A stretch of 64,000 bases of DNA from Pseudomonas marvdashtae (GTDB taxonomy: Bacteria > Pseudomonadota > Gammaproteobacteria > Pseudomonadales > Pseudomonadaceae), in contig NZ_JABWQX020000001.1 of assembly GCF_014268655.2 (NCBI RefSeq), forward strand, positions 3,440,001 to 3,504,000, in the 5' to 3' direction. Below, in pieces: positions 9,560-18,191 of this stretch. The position numbers were made by a program, and so were the translations under genes. The notes beneath the pieces were generated by a model. The model was not told the DNA's origin and searched no databases. It saw nothing but the letters and a program-made list of their open reading frames with translations. Positions within the stretch are counted from its first letter, which is position 1, and each line of letters opens with the position of its first letter.

Positions 9560-10123
9560 ATGTCCGAACACATTGTCCATTTCCATTGCCAGATCGACCA
9601 GGGAACCACCGAACGCTTCCGGGACAACTGCCTGGAAGCCATCGAAAAAGGCGCCGACTCGCTGATGCTCAACCTGTCTACGGTCGGCGGCAGCACCAAT
9701 TTCGGCTTCACCCTCTACACCTTCATCAAGTCCCTCCCCGTGCCCGTACGAGCGGTGAATGCCGGCAACATCGAGTCGATGGGCATCGTCATGTACCTCG
9801 CCGCCAGCGACCGCACCACCGCCCCGCACTCACGCTTTCTGATCCACCCGATGAATTGGTATTTCGGCCAGAAATCGGTGGACCATTCGCGCCTGCGCGA
9901 ATACTTGTCCAGCCTGGACAACGACGTGGCGCGGTATGTGGAAATCTATGTGAAGGAAACCGCCGGCGCCGCCACGCAACTGGATATTTTCAAATGTCTC
10001 TGCGCGGAGGAGCGCGTGATCCCGGCCGAAAACTCCTTGGCCTTCGGCATTGCCCACCGCGTGGAACAAGTGGTGTTTCCAGCCGAGGCCAAGCATTGGA
10101 AAGTCAGCGGCGGCGAGGATTGA
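9560..10123 (+). CDS. ClpP-like serine protease family protein
   Basis: A 187-residue protein of the ClpP/crotonase fold. NLSTVGGSTNFGFTLYTFIKSLPVPV matches the ClpP core, Ser73 in NIESMG sits where the ClpP nucleophile is found, and His96 in RFLIHPM matches the catalytic His. The third acid of ClpP (an Asp near the C-terminus) seems to be Glu in EERVIPAEN, by my alignment by eye. It lacks the usual ClpP N-terminal axial loops and no Clp ATPase lies nearby, so it may be a non-canonical member. GAGAGGAG precedes the ATG. Partner and substrate unknown. Confidence 0.75.
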   Translation: MSEHIVHFHCQIDQGTTERFRDNCLEAIEKGADSLMLNLSTVGGSTNFGFTLYTFIKSLPVPVRAVNAGNIESMGIVMYLAASDRTTAPHSRFLIHPMNWYFGQKSVDHSRLREYLSSLDNDVARYVEIYVKETAGAATQLDIFKCLCAEERVIPAENSLAFGIAHRVEQVVFPAEAKHWKVSGGED

Positions 10124-10353
10124 AACAACCCGGGAACGATGAACAAATACAATTTGCCAGCGCCAGGTTTATTAACAAAATCGATACTGTATAAGTTCAA
10201 GCGAAACGGCTGTCCAAGTTTTACGTTGCGGTATTTTCAACTCGATGCCATTCGTCGCCAGCGAAACGTTTTTTTTAAACTTCCCTGGGCAGTTTTCTTT
10301 CACAGTACTGCGAGGCACGATTTACTCGCTTAACCAAAATGAGGAATCTCGAA

Positions 10354-10533
10354 ATGGCTAATAGCGGAAACAAAAACCCAGGTAACTTCGCAAACGACCG
10401 CGAGAAAGCATCCGAAGCCGGCAAGAAAGGCGGACATGCTTCTGGTGGCAACTTTGCCAACGACCGGGAAAAAGCCTCTGAAGCCGGCAAAAAAGGTGGC
10501 GAACGCAGCCATGGCGGTGGCAGGAAATCGTAA
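10354..10533 (+). CDS. KGG-repeat stress-induced protein
   Basis: A 59-residue hydrophilic protein with two nearly identical units, GNFANDREKASEAGKKGG, the hallmark of the bacterial KGG (GsiB/YciG/LEA-like) stress proteins. These are small, Gly/Lys-rich, disordered proteins usually induced in stationary phase or desiccation. ATG 10354 has GAGGA eight bases upstream; a longer frame from 10339 starts inside that RBS. No promoter could be assigned with confidence in the 230-bp gap upstream. The next small gene follows after 63 bases. Confidence 0.85.
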   Translation: MANSGNKNPGNFANDREKASEAGKKGGHASGGNFANDREKASEAGKKGGERSHGGGRKS

Positions 10534-10596
10534 GCTGGAGAACCGTTGGGGCGCGGCCTGACCGCGCCCTGGCGCTTAACCCTGTCGAGGTCACGC

Positions 10597-10821
10597 ATGA
10601 GCCAGGATCGATTCATCGTCAGTTTCATCGCCGACGGCCAACCCGACAACCGGGTGCTGGAGTACGATGCCGAGACTCTCAGCCCCAAAAAAGCCGAGGC
10701 ACTTCTGAGGGTTACGTTTGCAGAACTAAAGAGCGTCAAGATAACTGACGTTCAAGTTCAGAAAAGAACCAAGCCAAACGAAACGGAACATGATGTGCCG
10801 GGGCACTTTAAACAGCCGTAG
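10597..10821 (+). CDS. Small hypothetical protein
   Basis: A 74-residue protein from ATG 10597, with GAGG seven bases upstream. It begins MSQDRFIVSF and has a predicted strand, a helix (SPKKAEALLRVTFAEL) and a strand (KITDVQVQK), then a polar tail. No signal peptide or cysteine. The overall plan is like that of the 55-residue protein at 1148. Family and function are not known to me. Its 3' end runs into an AT-rich stretch with two copies of AGCCTATATA 31 bases apart, then repeats. Confidence 0.6.
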   Translation: MSQDRFIVSFIADGQPDNRVLEYDAETLSPKKAEALLRVTFAELKSVKITDVQVQKRTKPNETEHDVPGHFKQP

Positions 10822-10860
10822 CCTATATAGACCCGCCCTGACCAACTCCCAGCCTATATA

Positions 10861-11092
10861 TCTCCCGCTGGGCTGCACAGCAGCCCTGATAATTATTCAA
10901 TAAACACATACATCGATCGTTCCCACGCTCCTGCGTGGGAATATCGCCAGGGACGCTCCGCGTTCCGCTTACGGAGGGTGACGCAGAGCGTCACGGGATG
11001 CGTTCCCACGCAGAGCGTGGGAACGATCAACTCATCGGAGTAGTAGTCTGGGGACCGCTTCGCGGTCCAACGGGGATAAATCCCCTCACCAC
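10861..11092. repeat. REP pair enclosing a 114-bp repeat (no gene in this gap)
   Basis: The gap 10822-11115 holds no gene. Its left arm (about 10861-10888) is the inner half of a REP element, CTCCCGCTGGGCTGC. Its right arm (11051-11092) is an inverted REP ending TCCCCTCACCAC. Between them sits the 114-bp palindromic repeat. The arrangement looks like a REP doublet (REPIN) split by an inserted element; the left REP arm appears truncated. Confidence 0.65.
10915..11028 (+). repeat. 114-bp palindromic repeat, copy 1
   Basis: Ends are perfect 16-bp inverted repeats, GATCGTTCCCACGCTC and GAGCGTGGGAACGATC. Inner parts form further hairpins around CCGCGTTCCGC and GACGCAGAGCGTC. The same element occurs at 50416-50529 (inverted) and 56374-56487 (same direction), each exactly 114 bp. 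It codes for nothing recognisable and may be a non-autonomous mobile element. Confidence 0.85.
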
Positions 11093-11115
11093 AAAAGCAT
11101 CCAGCAGATTCGCTT

Positions 11116-11868
11116 TCAGTGGGCATGCCCCGTCGGATCCTTGATCTGCCACACCTGCCCCTTCTGCCAGGCATCCGCGCCCGGATCGATCGTCGGCGCG
11201 TTGATACCAGCGCGGGCGCGTTTTTTCGCTTCGCTGTCGATGCCCATCCGGCGGTCGCGCTCACGGACCAGCTGCGGGTCGATCTGGCCATCGGCGGTGA
11301 AGCCCATCATCAACTGCGGAACGCCGTAAGGCAGCGCATTGCCTTGTTCGGTGTGCCAGGTGTGCCAGGTCTTGCCGTAGGTGCTGACGAGGTTTTTCAT
11401 CAAGCGGGTCTCTGCCACTTCGGGTATGCCCGGCGCAACCAACTGCCCCGACTTCACCTCGTGCACATGGCTGTGCCACAGCTGCTTCTCGCTGGCCGGC
11501 AAGCCTTCGAACAGCCGCTTGCTGATGATGTATTCCACGCCCATCAGCTTGGCATTGGCGCTGTTGGCATCGAAGATCGCACACTGGAACACCTCTTCGT
11601 TCAACGCCGTGCAGTAGTGATGCGCTTCCATTTGCCCGGACATTCGCCCGTTGTAAAAATGAAAGCCATCCAGATAGGTATCCAACGCCTGCAACGGAGG
11701 CTTGTTCTGCATGATCCCCGCCCCCGCTTCCAGCGTCGCGGTGGTCGGACTCTTCGCGGCGCCCGGGGCGTCCACCGCTGAATCGCTATTGCCACCCGCG
11801 CAGCCCGCCAGTCCCACCGTCGCCGCGCACAGCATGGCCCAGGTTCCATGAACGATCTTGCCTGACAT
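11116..11868 (-). CDS. OBAP/DUF1264 family lipoprotein
   Basis: A 250-residue protein. ATG 11868 is chosen because AGGAGAG lies eight bases upstream; an ATG 18 bases earlier lacks this. The N-terminus carries a lipoprotein signal with lipobox L-A-G-C (VGLAGCAGG). The rest matches the oil-body-associated-protein (DUF1264) family: HHYCTALNEEVFQC, YIISKRLFEGLP, WHSHVHEV and KTWHTWHT. In plants the family is tied to oil bodies; in bacteria its role is unknown. The many His and Cys residues suggest metal binding, but this is inference. Outer-membrane or periplasmic location is likely. Confidence 0.85.
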   Translation of the reverse strand: MSGKIVHGTWAMLCAATVGLAGCAGGNSDSAVDAPGAAKSPTTATLEAGAGIMQNKPPLQALDTYLDGFHFYNGRMSGQMEAHHYCTALNEEVFQCAIFDANSANAKLMGVEYIISKRLFEGLPASEKQLWHSHVHEVKSGQLVAPGIPEVAETRLMKNLVSTYGKTWHTWHTEQGNALPYGVPQLMMGFTADGQIDPQLVRERDRRMGIDSEAKKRARAGINAPTIDPGADAWQKGQVWQIKDPTGHAH

Positions 11869-11956
11869 CTCGACTCTCCTTTCCATGATTGTTCATGAGA
11901 AAAGCGGCCAAGGTTCGAGGTTTGATTTTTCCCTTTGGGCAAGCGACGAGCGGCGG

Positions 11957-12493
11957 TTATTCGCGAGCGCTGTAGGCCTGTTTCACCGTATCGATCCAAG
12001 AGGGATCCAGGCGCAATTGCTCCGGGTCCAGGCCCAGCGCCTGCATCTTTTGCTGATGCTCGTCGGCTTCGCGATTCAGGGAGGCCTGCTCACTGGAATT
12101 GGCGTCCAGCTGGTGCATCTGGGTCAGGCCCAAATGATAGAACCGCAACAGCTTCATCGCCGCCGGGTCTTGCGCCTGCACGCCGGCTTTCACCTGGTGC
12201 ATCACATTGGTGATGCTCATCAGGCTGCGCTTGAGTTGCCAGCCGTAGACCGCCGCCGCCATCCAAGGCTGGGACCAGAAATACACGCGCATCAGTCCTG
12301 CCATCACCAGCACCGCAGCGAATACCCCGCCCACGTTGAAACGAAAATTATCACCCCCAGGGGTTCCGAACAGCATCACGGCCAGGGTGGACAGCAGCAT
12401 CGCCAGCGCCAGGAACACCACCGCAATGATGAGGGTGCTGCGCCGCGTCTGCTGCCGGTAGGCCGCCGCGTCCCACGGTTTGATCTCGAACAT
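11957..12493 (-). CDS. DUF3087 family membrane protein
   Basis: A 178-residue protein from ATG 12493 beginning MFEIKPWDAAAY, the usual start of the DUF3087 family. Two hydrophobic segments follow (about 20-42 and 52-72), then a long charged helical region probably in the cytoplasm, ending in a DPEQLRLDPSW motif. A longer in-frame extension upstream overlaps the ppnN promoter region and is not conserved-looking. AAGGA lies about twelve bases upstream. The function of the family is unknown. It is divergent from ppnN. Confidence 0.8.
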   Translation of the reverse strand: MFEIKPWDAAAYRQQTRRSTLIIAVVFLALAMLLSTLAVMLFGTPGGDNFRFNVGGVFAAVLVMAGLMRVYFWSQPWMAAAVYGWQLKRSLMSITNVMHQVKAGVQAQDPAAMKLLRFYHLGLTQMHQLDANSSEQASLNREADEHQQKMQALGLDPEQLRLDPSWIDTVKQAYSARE

Positions 12494-12711
12494 CGCGTCG
12501 CAATTTCCTTGTGTGGCGTGAAAAGACTCGCGCATTATCGCCTGCCCGGTCGATTTAGCTATGCTGGGGCTCATTTTGTGAGGCAACCAACCCGAAGGAC
12601 CCGGATCAAAGTCCATGGCGATACCGCGAGGATCGTGCGATCTTTCTGCGTGGACGTTTTTTTCAAGATGCCGCTCGTCGTGTGTACGGCATCGTTTTCA
12701 AGGAAAGCTGA

Positions 12712-14085
12712 ATGACTCAAAGACATGTAATCAACGCCTCGGTAAGCCCCAAGGGCAGCCTGGAGACTTTGTCCCAGCGCGAAGTCCAGCAACTGAGTGA
12801 AGCCGGTTCCGGCAGCATCTATGATCTTTTCCGCCAGTGCGCCCTGGCTATTCTCAACACCGGCGCCCATGTCGATAACGCCAAGACCATCCTGGAAGCC
12901 TACAAGGACTTCGAGATCCGGATTCACCAGCAGGACCGGGGCGTGCGCCTGGAGCTGCTGAACGCGCCGGCCGACGCGTTCGTCGACGGCGAGATGATCG
13001 CCAGCACCCGCGAAATGCTCTTCAGCGCCCTGCGCGACATCGTCTACACCGAGAACGAACTGGACAGCCAGCGCATCGACCTGAGTACGTCCCAGGGCAT
13101 CAGCGACTACGTCTTCCACCTGCTGCGCAATGCCCGCACCCTGCGCCCGGGCGTCGAGCCGAAAATCGTCGTGTGCTGGGGCGGCCACTCGATCAATACC
13201 GAAGAATACAAATACACCAAGAAAGTCGGCCACGAACTGGGCCTGCGCAGCCTGGACATCTGCACCGGTTGCGGGCCGGGCGTGATGAAAGGCCCGATGA
13301 AAGGCGCCACCATCGCCCACGCCAAGCAGCGGATCCAGGGCGGCCGCTATCTGGGCCTGACGGAGCCGGGCATCATTGCCGCCGAAGCGCCAAACCCGAT
13401 CGTCAACGAGCTGGTGATCCTGCCGGACATCGAGAAGCGCCTCGAAGCCTTCGTGCGCGTCGGCCACGGCATCATCATCTTCCCGGGCGGCGCCGGCACC
13501 GCCGAAGAGTTCCTGTACTTGCTGGGCATCCTCATGCACCCGGCCAACCAGGACCTGCCCTTCCCGGTCGTGCTCACCGGACCGAAAAGCGCAGCGCCGT
13601 ACCTGGACCAACTGCACGCGTTCGTCGGTGCAACCTTGGGCGAGGCCGCGCAGAAGCACTACCAGATCATCATCGACGACCCGGCCGAAGTGGCGCGGCA
13701 GATGACCCAGGGCCTCAAGGAAGTGAAGCAGTTCCGCCGCGAGCGCAACGACGCCTTCCACTTCAACTGGCTGCTGAAGATCGACGAAGGCTTCCAGCGC
13801 CCGTTCGACCCGACTCACGCCAACATGGCCAGCCTGGGCCTGAGCCGCGACCTTGCGCCCCACGAACTGGCCGCCAACCTGCGCCGGGCGTTTTCCGGAA
13901 TCGTCGCCGGCAACGTGAAAGACAAGGGTATCCGCCTGATCGAAGAGCATGGGCCGTACGAGATCCACGGCGACCCGGCGATCATGGAACCCCTCGATCG
14001 CCTGCTCCAGGCGTTCGTCGCCCAGCACCGGATGAAATTGCCGGGGGGCGCGGAATATGTACCCTGCTATCGCGTGGTGAGCTGA
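12712..14085 (+). CDS. ppnN: Nucleotide 5'-monophosphate nucleosidase PpnN
   Basis: A 457-residue member of the YgdH/PpnN group of LOG-fold enzymes, which split purine and pyrimidine nucleoside monophosphates into base and ribose 5-phosphate. In E. coli it is stimulated by (p)ppGpp. Visible blocks are VCWGGHSINTEEY, the GCGPGVMKGPMKGA phosphate loop, and PGGAGTAEEF, the LOG-family signature (PGGxGTxxE) with the catalytic Glu. Length equals that of the E. coli enzyme (454). GGAAAG precedes the ATG. A strong hairpin terminator follows. No operon partner. Confidence 0.92.
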   Translation: MTQRHVINASVSPKGSLETLSQREVQQLSEAGSGSIYDLFRQCALAILNTGAHVDNAKTILEAYKDFEIRIHQQDRGVRLELLNAPADAFVDGEMIASTREMLFSALRDIVYTENELDSQRIDLSTSQGISDYVFHLLRNARTLRPGVEPKIVVCWGGHSINTEEYKYTKKVGHELGLRSLDICTGCGPGVMKGPMKGATIAHAKQRIQGGRYLGLTEPGIIAAEAPNPIVNELVILPDIEKRLEAFVRVGHGIIIFPGGAGTAEEFLYLLGILMHPANQDLPFPVVLTGPKSAAPYLDQLHAFVGATLGEAAQKHYQIIIDDPAEVARQMTQGLKEVKQFRRERNDAFHFNWLLKIDEGFQRPFDPTHANMASLGLSRDLAPHELAANLRRAFSGIVAGNVKDKGIRLIEEHGPYEIHGDPAIMEPLDRLLQAFVAQHRMKLPGGAEYVPCYRVVS

Positions 14086-14103
14086 CCTGAGTCACGAAGC
14101 AAG

Positions 14104-14131
14104 CCTGTGGGTGCAAACGCCCACAGGTTTT
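14104..14131 (+). terminator. Terminator of ppnN
   Basis: CCTGTGGG and CCCACAGG form an 8-bp GC-rich stem with an 8-nt loop, followed by TTTTAG. It lies 18 bases after the ppnN stop. It may also serve the convergent HAD gene. Confidence 0.85.
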
Positions 14132-14795
14132 AGCGGAGTGTTGAAAGACGCATCGATCCGTCCTCATCAACTTCGACGCCAATGCCCTGGTAGTCCGCGA
14201 GCTGGGAATGTAGCGTCACCACCGGGTGCGTATGCGTGGCGGTGACCACCATCACGTCCGCCCCCGCCGCCTCGCCGGCCTTGATGCCGGCTTCGGCATC
14301 TTCAAACACCAGGCATTGCTGCGCGGTCACCTGCAAGCGCTGCGCCGCCAATAAATAACAGCTGGGGTTCGGCTTGCCGGCGCTCACGTCTTCAGCGGTC
14401 ACCATCACGTCGGGCCGTGCAATCCCGGCCGCTTCCATGCGGCGCAAGGCCAATGCCATGGGCGCCGAAGTGACGATTGCCCATTGCGTCGGCGGCAGGC
14501 GCTTGAGGAAGGCCGGTGCACCGGGCACTTCGACCACCCCATCCACGTCCTCGATTTCTTCCCGGGTGAGCTGCTCGGCCTCGGCCTGGGCGTCCACGCC
14601 TGGCAGACGCTGGCGGGCCACGGTATCGACGGCGCGCACGCCATGGATCGTCGGCAGGAATTTCGCCACGTCCAAGCCATTGCGCAGGGCCCAGCGCGTC
14701 CAGATCCGCTCGGTGGCGGCGATGGAATTGAGCAGCGTGCCGTCCATGTCGAAGAGGAAGGCGCGGTAGCTGGCGGATGGAAGTTCTACAGACAT
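14130..14795 (-). CDS. HAD-family phosphatase (subfamily IA, sugar-phosphatase-like)
   Basis: A 221-residue haloacid-dehalogenase-type hydrolase. Motif I is FLFDMDGTLLNS (nucleophile and acid Asp), motif II is the Ser/Thr in AIVTSAP, motif III Lys is in SAGKPNPSCYLLAA, and motif IV is FEDAEAGIKAG. The helical cap between motifs I and II fits subfamily IA sugar phosphatases such as YfbT/YniC or glycerol-3-phosphatase. ATG 14795 has GGGG upstream; ATG 14807 is an alternative. Substrate cannot be fixed from sequence. It is convergent with ppnN and downstream of the MATE gene on the same strand. Confidence 0.88.
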   Translation of the reverse strand: MSVELPSASYRAFLFDMDGTLLNSIAATERIWTRWALRNGLDVAKFLPTIHGVRAVDTVARQRLPGVDAQAEAEQLTREEIEDVDGVVEVPGAPAFLKRLPPTQWAIVTSAPMALALRRMEAAGIARPDVMVTAEDVSAGKPNPSCYLLAAQRLQVTAQQCLVFEDAEAGIKAGEAAGADVMVVTATHTHPVVTLHSQLADYQGIGVEVDEDGSMRLSTLR

Positions 14796-14862
14796 CGAAA
14801 TCCCCATGAATGACAAGATCAACGGCGGGCACTGTAACACCCGCTAAACCCGCTCAAGGTAT

Positions 14863-16209
14863 CTAGACCAAACGCTCGATCCGCTGATGCTGCCAGACCC
14901 GTTTGTAATACAGCGTCTGCAACAACAGCATGCTCAGGTACGCCACTGGAAACGCCATCCACACCCCTTGCAGGCCGAAGTGCGCGTCCAGCAAGTAGGC
15001 CGCTGGCACTTGCACGCCGAGGATGCAAAAAATCGAGATCGCCACCGGTACCAGCACCGTGCCGCTGGCGCGCATGATGCCGCCGATGATTGCCTGGAAG
15101 CCGAACACCAACAGGCTCCAGAGCATGATATGCAACAAGTGTTCAGCCTGGACCCGCGCCGCCGGATCGGTGATGAACAGCCCCAGCAGCCAATGGGACA
15201 TCAGGTACCCGAGCAGCACCAGCCCACCCGTCAGCCAGACATTGATCAACAACCCGGTTCGCAGGATCGGCCCCAGCCGCTCCAGACGCCCGGCGCCAAT
15301 GGCCTGGGCGCCAAGGATCGAGGCGGTGATGGCAATCGACAGCGCCGGGAACTGCACGTAATTGACGATCTGCGTCACCGCGCCGTAGGCGGCCGTGGCC
15401 TGGGAGCCGTGGGAGTTGACCAACGCCAGGATCACCAGCTCCGACAGCGAAATCACCACCATCTGCAGCCCCGTCGGCAAACCGATGCGCAGCACTTTGC
15501 CAAGAATTACCCGGTCCAGGCGCATCGCGGCGAACAACGCACGGTCCGGCGCCAGGGCATGCTTGCGGCGGTTCAGGCGCCACACGAGCATGCCCATGGC
15601 CGTCGCGGTGCCCACCAACCCGGCCCACGCCGCGCTCTGGATGCCCATCTGCGGCAATCCCAGCCAGCCGCGAATCAGCGCCGGCGTCAGCATCAGTCCG
15701 ACGCTGGTGGACACCAGTAACGCCAGCAGCGGCGACAGGGTGTCGCTCACACCGCGCAGCAGCTGGGTGAAGAGCACGAATACCAGCAACATCGGCAGGA
15801 TCCACATCATTACGCGCGCATAGGAAATGGCATCTTCGAGCACATCGTCCGGCGTCCCCAGTCCTTGCAAGGCCTCACGGGCGAAGACACTGCCAAGGAC
15901 TGCCGCCACCAACCCGATGATCGCCCCCAGCAACAGCGTCGAACCGGCAATCGCTTTCACCGTGCCGGTCTCGCCAGCGCCGTAGGCCTGGCCGATCAAC
16001 ACCCCCGCGCCGGCGCCCAGACCGATCACCAGGGCGATGAAGAAAAACACGATGGGAAACATGCCCGACACCGAGGCCAACGCCTGCGTGCCAAGCATCT
16101 GGCCGATGTAGATGCTGTTGAACGTGCCGGACATCGATTGCAGGAAATTGGACAGGACCATAGGGGCCAGGAACAGCAGGTAGGTTTTCCAGAGCGGCTG
16201 GGCAGACAT
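14863..16209 (-). CDS. MATE family multidrug/toxin exporter
   Basis: A 448-residue inner-membrane protein with about twelve hydrophobic spans arranged as two similar halves, the MATE layout. Family marks include the first span FLAPMVLSNFLQSMSGTFNSIYIG, VIGLGAGAGVLIGQAYGAG, and in the second half GLPTGLQMVVISLSELVILALVNSHG. MATE pumps use Na+ or H+ gradients to expel cationic compounds; the substrate here is unknown. The RBS is weak. The HAD phosphatase gene follows 67 bases downstream on the same strand and could be co-transcribed. Confidence 0.9.
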   Translation of the reverse strand: MSAQPLWKTYLLFLAPMVLSNFLQSMSGTFNSIYIGQMLGTQALASVSGMFPIVFFFIALVIGLGAGAGVLIGQAYGAGETGTVKAIAGSTLLLGAIIGLVAAVLGSVFAREALQGLGTPDDVLEDAISYARVMMWILPMLLVFVLFTQLLRGVSDTLSPLLALLVSTSVGLMLTPALIRGWLGLPQMGIQSAAWAGLVGTATAMGMLVWRLNRRKHALAPDRALFAAMRLDRVILGKVLRIGLPTGLQMVVISLSELVILALVNSHGSQATAAYGAVTQIVNYVQFPALSIAITASILGAQAIGAGRLERLGPILRTGLLINVWLTGGLVLLGYLMSHWLLGLFITDPAARVQAEHLLHIMLWSLLVFGFQAIIGGIMRASGTVLVPVAISIFCILGVQVPAAYLLDAHFGLQGVWMAFPVAYLSMLLLQTLYYKRVWQHQRIERLV

Positions 16210-16292
16210 GAGGGCTCGTTGGCAGGTTCAGAATCCGATGCGGGGTAATTTAGCTCAATCTCCGGATATCGTTTCAGTGAATGTCCGCTTTT

Positions 16293-16405
16293 GTGGCGAG
16301 GGAGCTTGCTCCCGCTGGGGCGCGTAGCGGCCCCCATCCTGATTTCTCATACCATGAAATTTTGGGACTGCTGCGCAGTCCAGCGGGAGCAAGCTCCCTC
16401 GCCAC
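16293..16405. repeat. REP doublet (REPIN)
   Basis: GTGGCGAGGGAGCTTGCTCC at the left and its inverted copy GGAGCAAGCTCCCTCGCCAC at the right flank about 70 bp. Each arm also carries a GCGCAGC-type inner hairpin. It fills the first half of the 370-bp gap between the divergent MATE and chemotaxis genes; the rest of the gap is promoter. Confidence 0.85.
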
Positions 16406-16504
16406 AGGGTCTGCGTAGACCTGGCTTTCTCGACATTTCTCCGCTTTCGTCTATTCTTAGATAGCAATGTGCCATTATTTTTTCCAGAACCGGACGACTG
16501 GTAC

Positions 16505-16531
16505 TCAAGACCAAGTCGGCATTGCAGATAA
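16505..16531 (+). promoter_or_regulatory. Possible sigma28 (FliA) promoter of the che operon
   Basis: TCAAG (16505-16509), a 14-nt spacer, and GCAGATAA (16524-16531) fit the Pseudomonas FliA consensus TCAAG-N14-GCCGATAA with a single mismatch. It is about 50 bases ahead of the first mcp ATG. This would link the chemosensory operon to flagellar expression. Confidence 0.5.
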
Positions 16532-16580
16532 CCAGTTATTCGCAAATATCCTCTTGGCAACACTGTTCAAGGACCGAACC

Positions 16581-17798
16581 ATGACGTCGTATTCCCACGA
16601 CCACTCCCTCGCCCAAACCCCGCCGCGCATCGTCTGGCACGCCGTTATCGTGGCCGTTGCCGCCAGCGTCGGCGTGCTGGCAGTCAATGGCACGAGTGTG
16701 CAGAACATCGGTTTGAGCGTCGTGCTCCTGATCCTTGGCGTGGCCGCCGGTGTCTTGGCCGCGCGGTCGCAACGGCTTCAGCTTGACGAGGCAGTCGTCG
16801 CCGCCATCGCCCGTCGCGAGCAGGAGGCCGCCGACTATGGCGCCCATAAAGCCACCGCGCAACTCAACGAAGTGATCCTCGGCGCGATGCCGATCTGGGC
16901 CAAGCAAGTTGAAAGTTCGCGCCAGCAAACCGAAACCGCGATCGTCTCGCTGACCAGCCGCTTCATTGGCATTTCTTCGCGTCTGGAAGAGACCGTGCAA
17001 GCCTCTGAATTGGCCGCCGGCGAGTTGACCGGCAACAGCAACGGTGGCGCCGTACAAGTCCTGGCGCAGAGCGAAGGCGAATTGGTCAAGGTTATCGACT
17101 CGTTGAAAACGACCCAGGCCAGCCGCGATGAAACCCTGGCCCAAGTGCGCAACCTGACCGCTTACACCGGCGAGCTGCGGACCATGGCCGCCGATGTCGC
17201 GGCGATTGCCGCCCAGACCAACCTGCTGGCCCTCAACGCCGCCATCGAAGCGGCCCGGGCAGGCGAAGCCGGACGCGGTTTTGCCGTGGTGGCCGACGCT
17301 GTGCGCGCCCTGTCGAGCAAATCCAGCGAGACTGGCCAACAGATGTCGGCCAAGGTCGACGTGATCAATACCGCCATCACCCAACTGGTACAGGCCGCCT
17401 CCAGCGGAGCCGATCAGGACAGTCAGTCCGTGGTTGTGTCCGAAGGCAGCATCCAGCGCGTGCTCGAGCGTTTCAAAAGCGTCACCGGGCGCCTCGCCGA
17501 CTCGGCCGACATGCTGCAGCGCGAAAGCTTCGGCATTCGGGACGAGCTCACCGAAGTGCTGGTCAACCTGCAATTCCAGGATCGGGTCAGCCAGATCCTC
17601 AGCCACGTGCGCGACAACATCGAGGACCTGCATGTGCATATTCAGCAGGCCAGCCAGTCGCCCGAACAGGCTGTCTCCATCGACGCCCGGCAATGGCTGG
17701 CGCGCATGGAAACCACTTACGCCACTGACGAGCAACGCCGTAATCACCACGGCGGCTCGGCTGCGCAACAAGCTTCACAGGAAATCACCTTCTTCTAG
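16581..17798 (+). CDS. Methyl-accepting chemotaxis-type signalling protein
   Basis: A 405-residue signalling protein. Two hydrophobic spans (about 17-34 and 39-58) lie close together at the N-terminus with almost no periplasmic loop, so it has no classical ligand domain. The rest is coiled coil with the hairpin tip [23 protein letters not shown], the CheA/CheW contact. It ends in a tail finishing EITFF, vaguely like a CheR tether. It probably senses an internal or membrane signal. AAGGA precedes ATG 16581. It is the first gene of a nine-gene che operon; cheY starts 9 bases after its stop. Confidence 0.9.
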   Translation: MTSYSHDHSLAQTPPRIVWHAVIVAVAASVGVLAVNGTSVQNIGLSVVLLILGVAAGVLAARSQRLQLDEAVVAAIARREQEAADYGAHKATAQLNEVILGAMPIWAKQVESSRQQTETAIVSLTSRFIGISSRLEETVQASELAAGELTGNSNGGAVQVLAQSEGELVKVIDSLKTTQASRDETLAQVRNLTAYTGELRTMAADVAAIAAQTNLLALNAAIEAARAGEAGRGFAVVADAVRALSSKSSETGQQMSAKVDVINTAITQLVQAASSGADQDSQSVVVSEGSIQRVLERFKSVTGRLADSADMLQRESFGIRDELTEVLVNLQFQDRVSQILSHVRDNIEDLHVHIQQASQSPEQAVSIDARQWLARMETTYATDEQRRNHHGGSAAQQASQEITFF

Positions 17799-17807
17799 GA
17801 GCCCCTC

Positions 17808-18176
17808 ATGGCTAAAAGTGTATTGGTTGTCGACGACTCCGCGAGCGTCCGGCAGGTGGTCGGCATCGCGTTGAAAAGTGCCGGCTACGACGTCATCGAG
17901 GCCAGCGATGGCAAGGATGCGCTGGGCAAGCTCAACGGCCAGAAAGTGCACCTGATCATCAGCGACGTGAACATGCCGAACATGGACGGCATCACCTTCG
18001 TCAAGGAGGTCAAGAAGCTGGCCAGCTACAAGTTCACGCCGATCATCATGCTTACCACCGAATCCCAGGAATCGAAGAAGCAAGAGGGTCAGGCCGCAGG
18101 CGCCAAGGCCTGGGTGGTCAAGCCGTTCCAACCGGCGCAGATGCTGGCGGCGGTCTCCAAGCTGATTCTTCCTTGA
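17808..18176 (+). CDS. cheY: Chemotaxis response regulator CheY
   Basis: A 122-residue single-domain receiver with no output domain. Acidic pocket Asp9/Asp10, phospho-acceptor Asp53 (ISDVNMPNMDG), Thr83 and Lys105 (VVKPF) are all present, so it should be phosphorylated by CheA. With no FliM evidence in the window, the target (flagellar motor or another output) is open. GGAG lies upstream. It sits between the first mcp and the STAS gene in the che operon. Gene copies elsewhere in the genome probably include the main flagellar cheY. Confidence 0.92.
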   Translation: MAKSVLVVDDSASVRQVVGIALKSAGYDVIEASDGKDALGKLNGQKVHLIISDVNMPNMDGITFVKEVKKLASYKFTPIIMLTTESQESKKQEGQAAGAKAWVVKPFQPAQMLAAVSKLILP

Positions 18177-18191
18177 TGGTCGGAGGCTTCA

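Noticed and set aside
10187..10201. LexA-like CTGTATAAGTTCAAG
   Set aside because: The second half is CAAG, not CAG at the right spacing, so it does not meet the SOS-box pattern.
10139..10333. 64-codon frame upstream of the KGG gene
   Set aside because: Basic and aromatic composition is atypical, there is no RBS, and it covers the likely promoter region.
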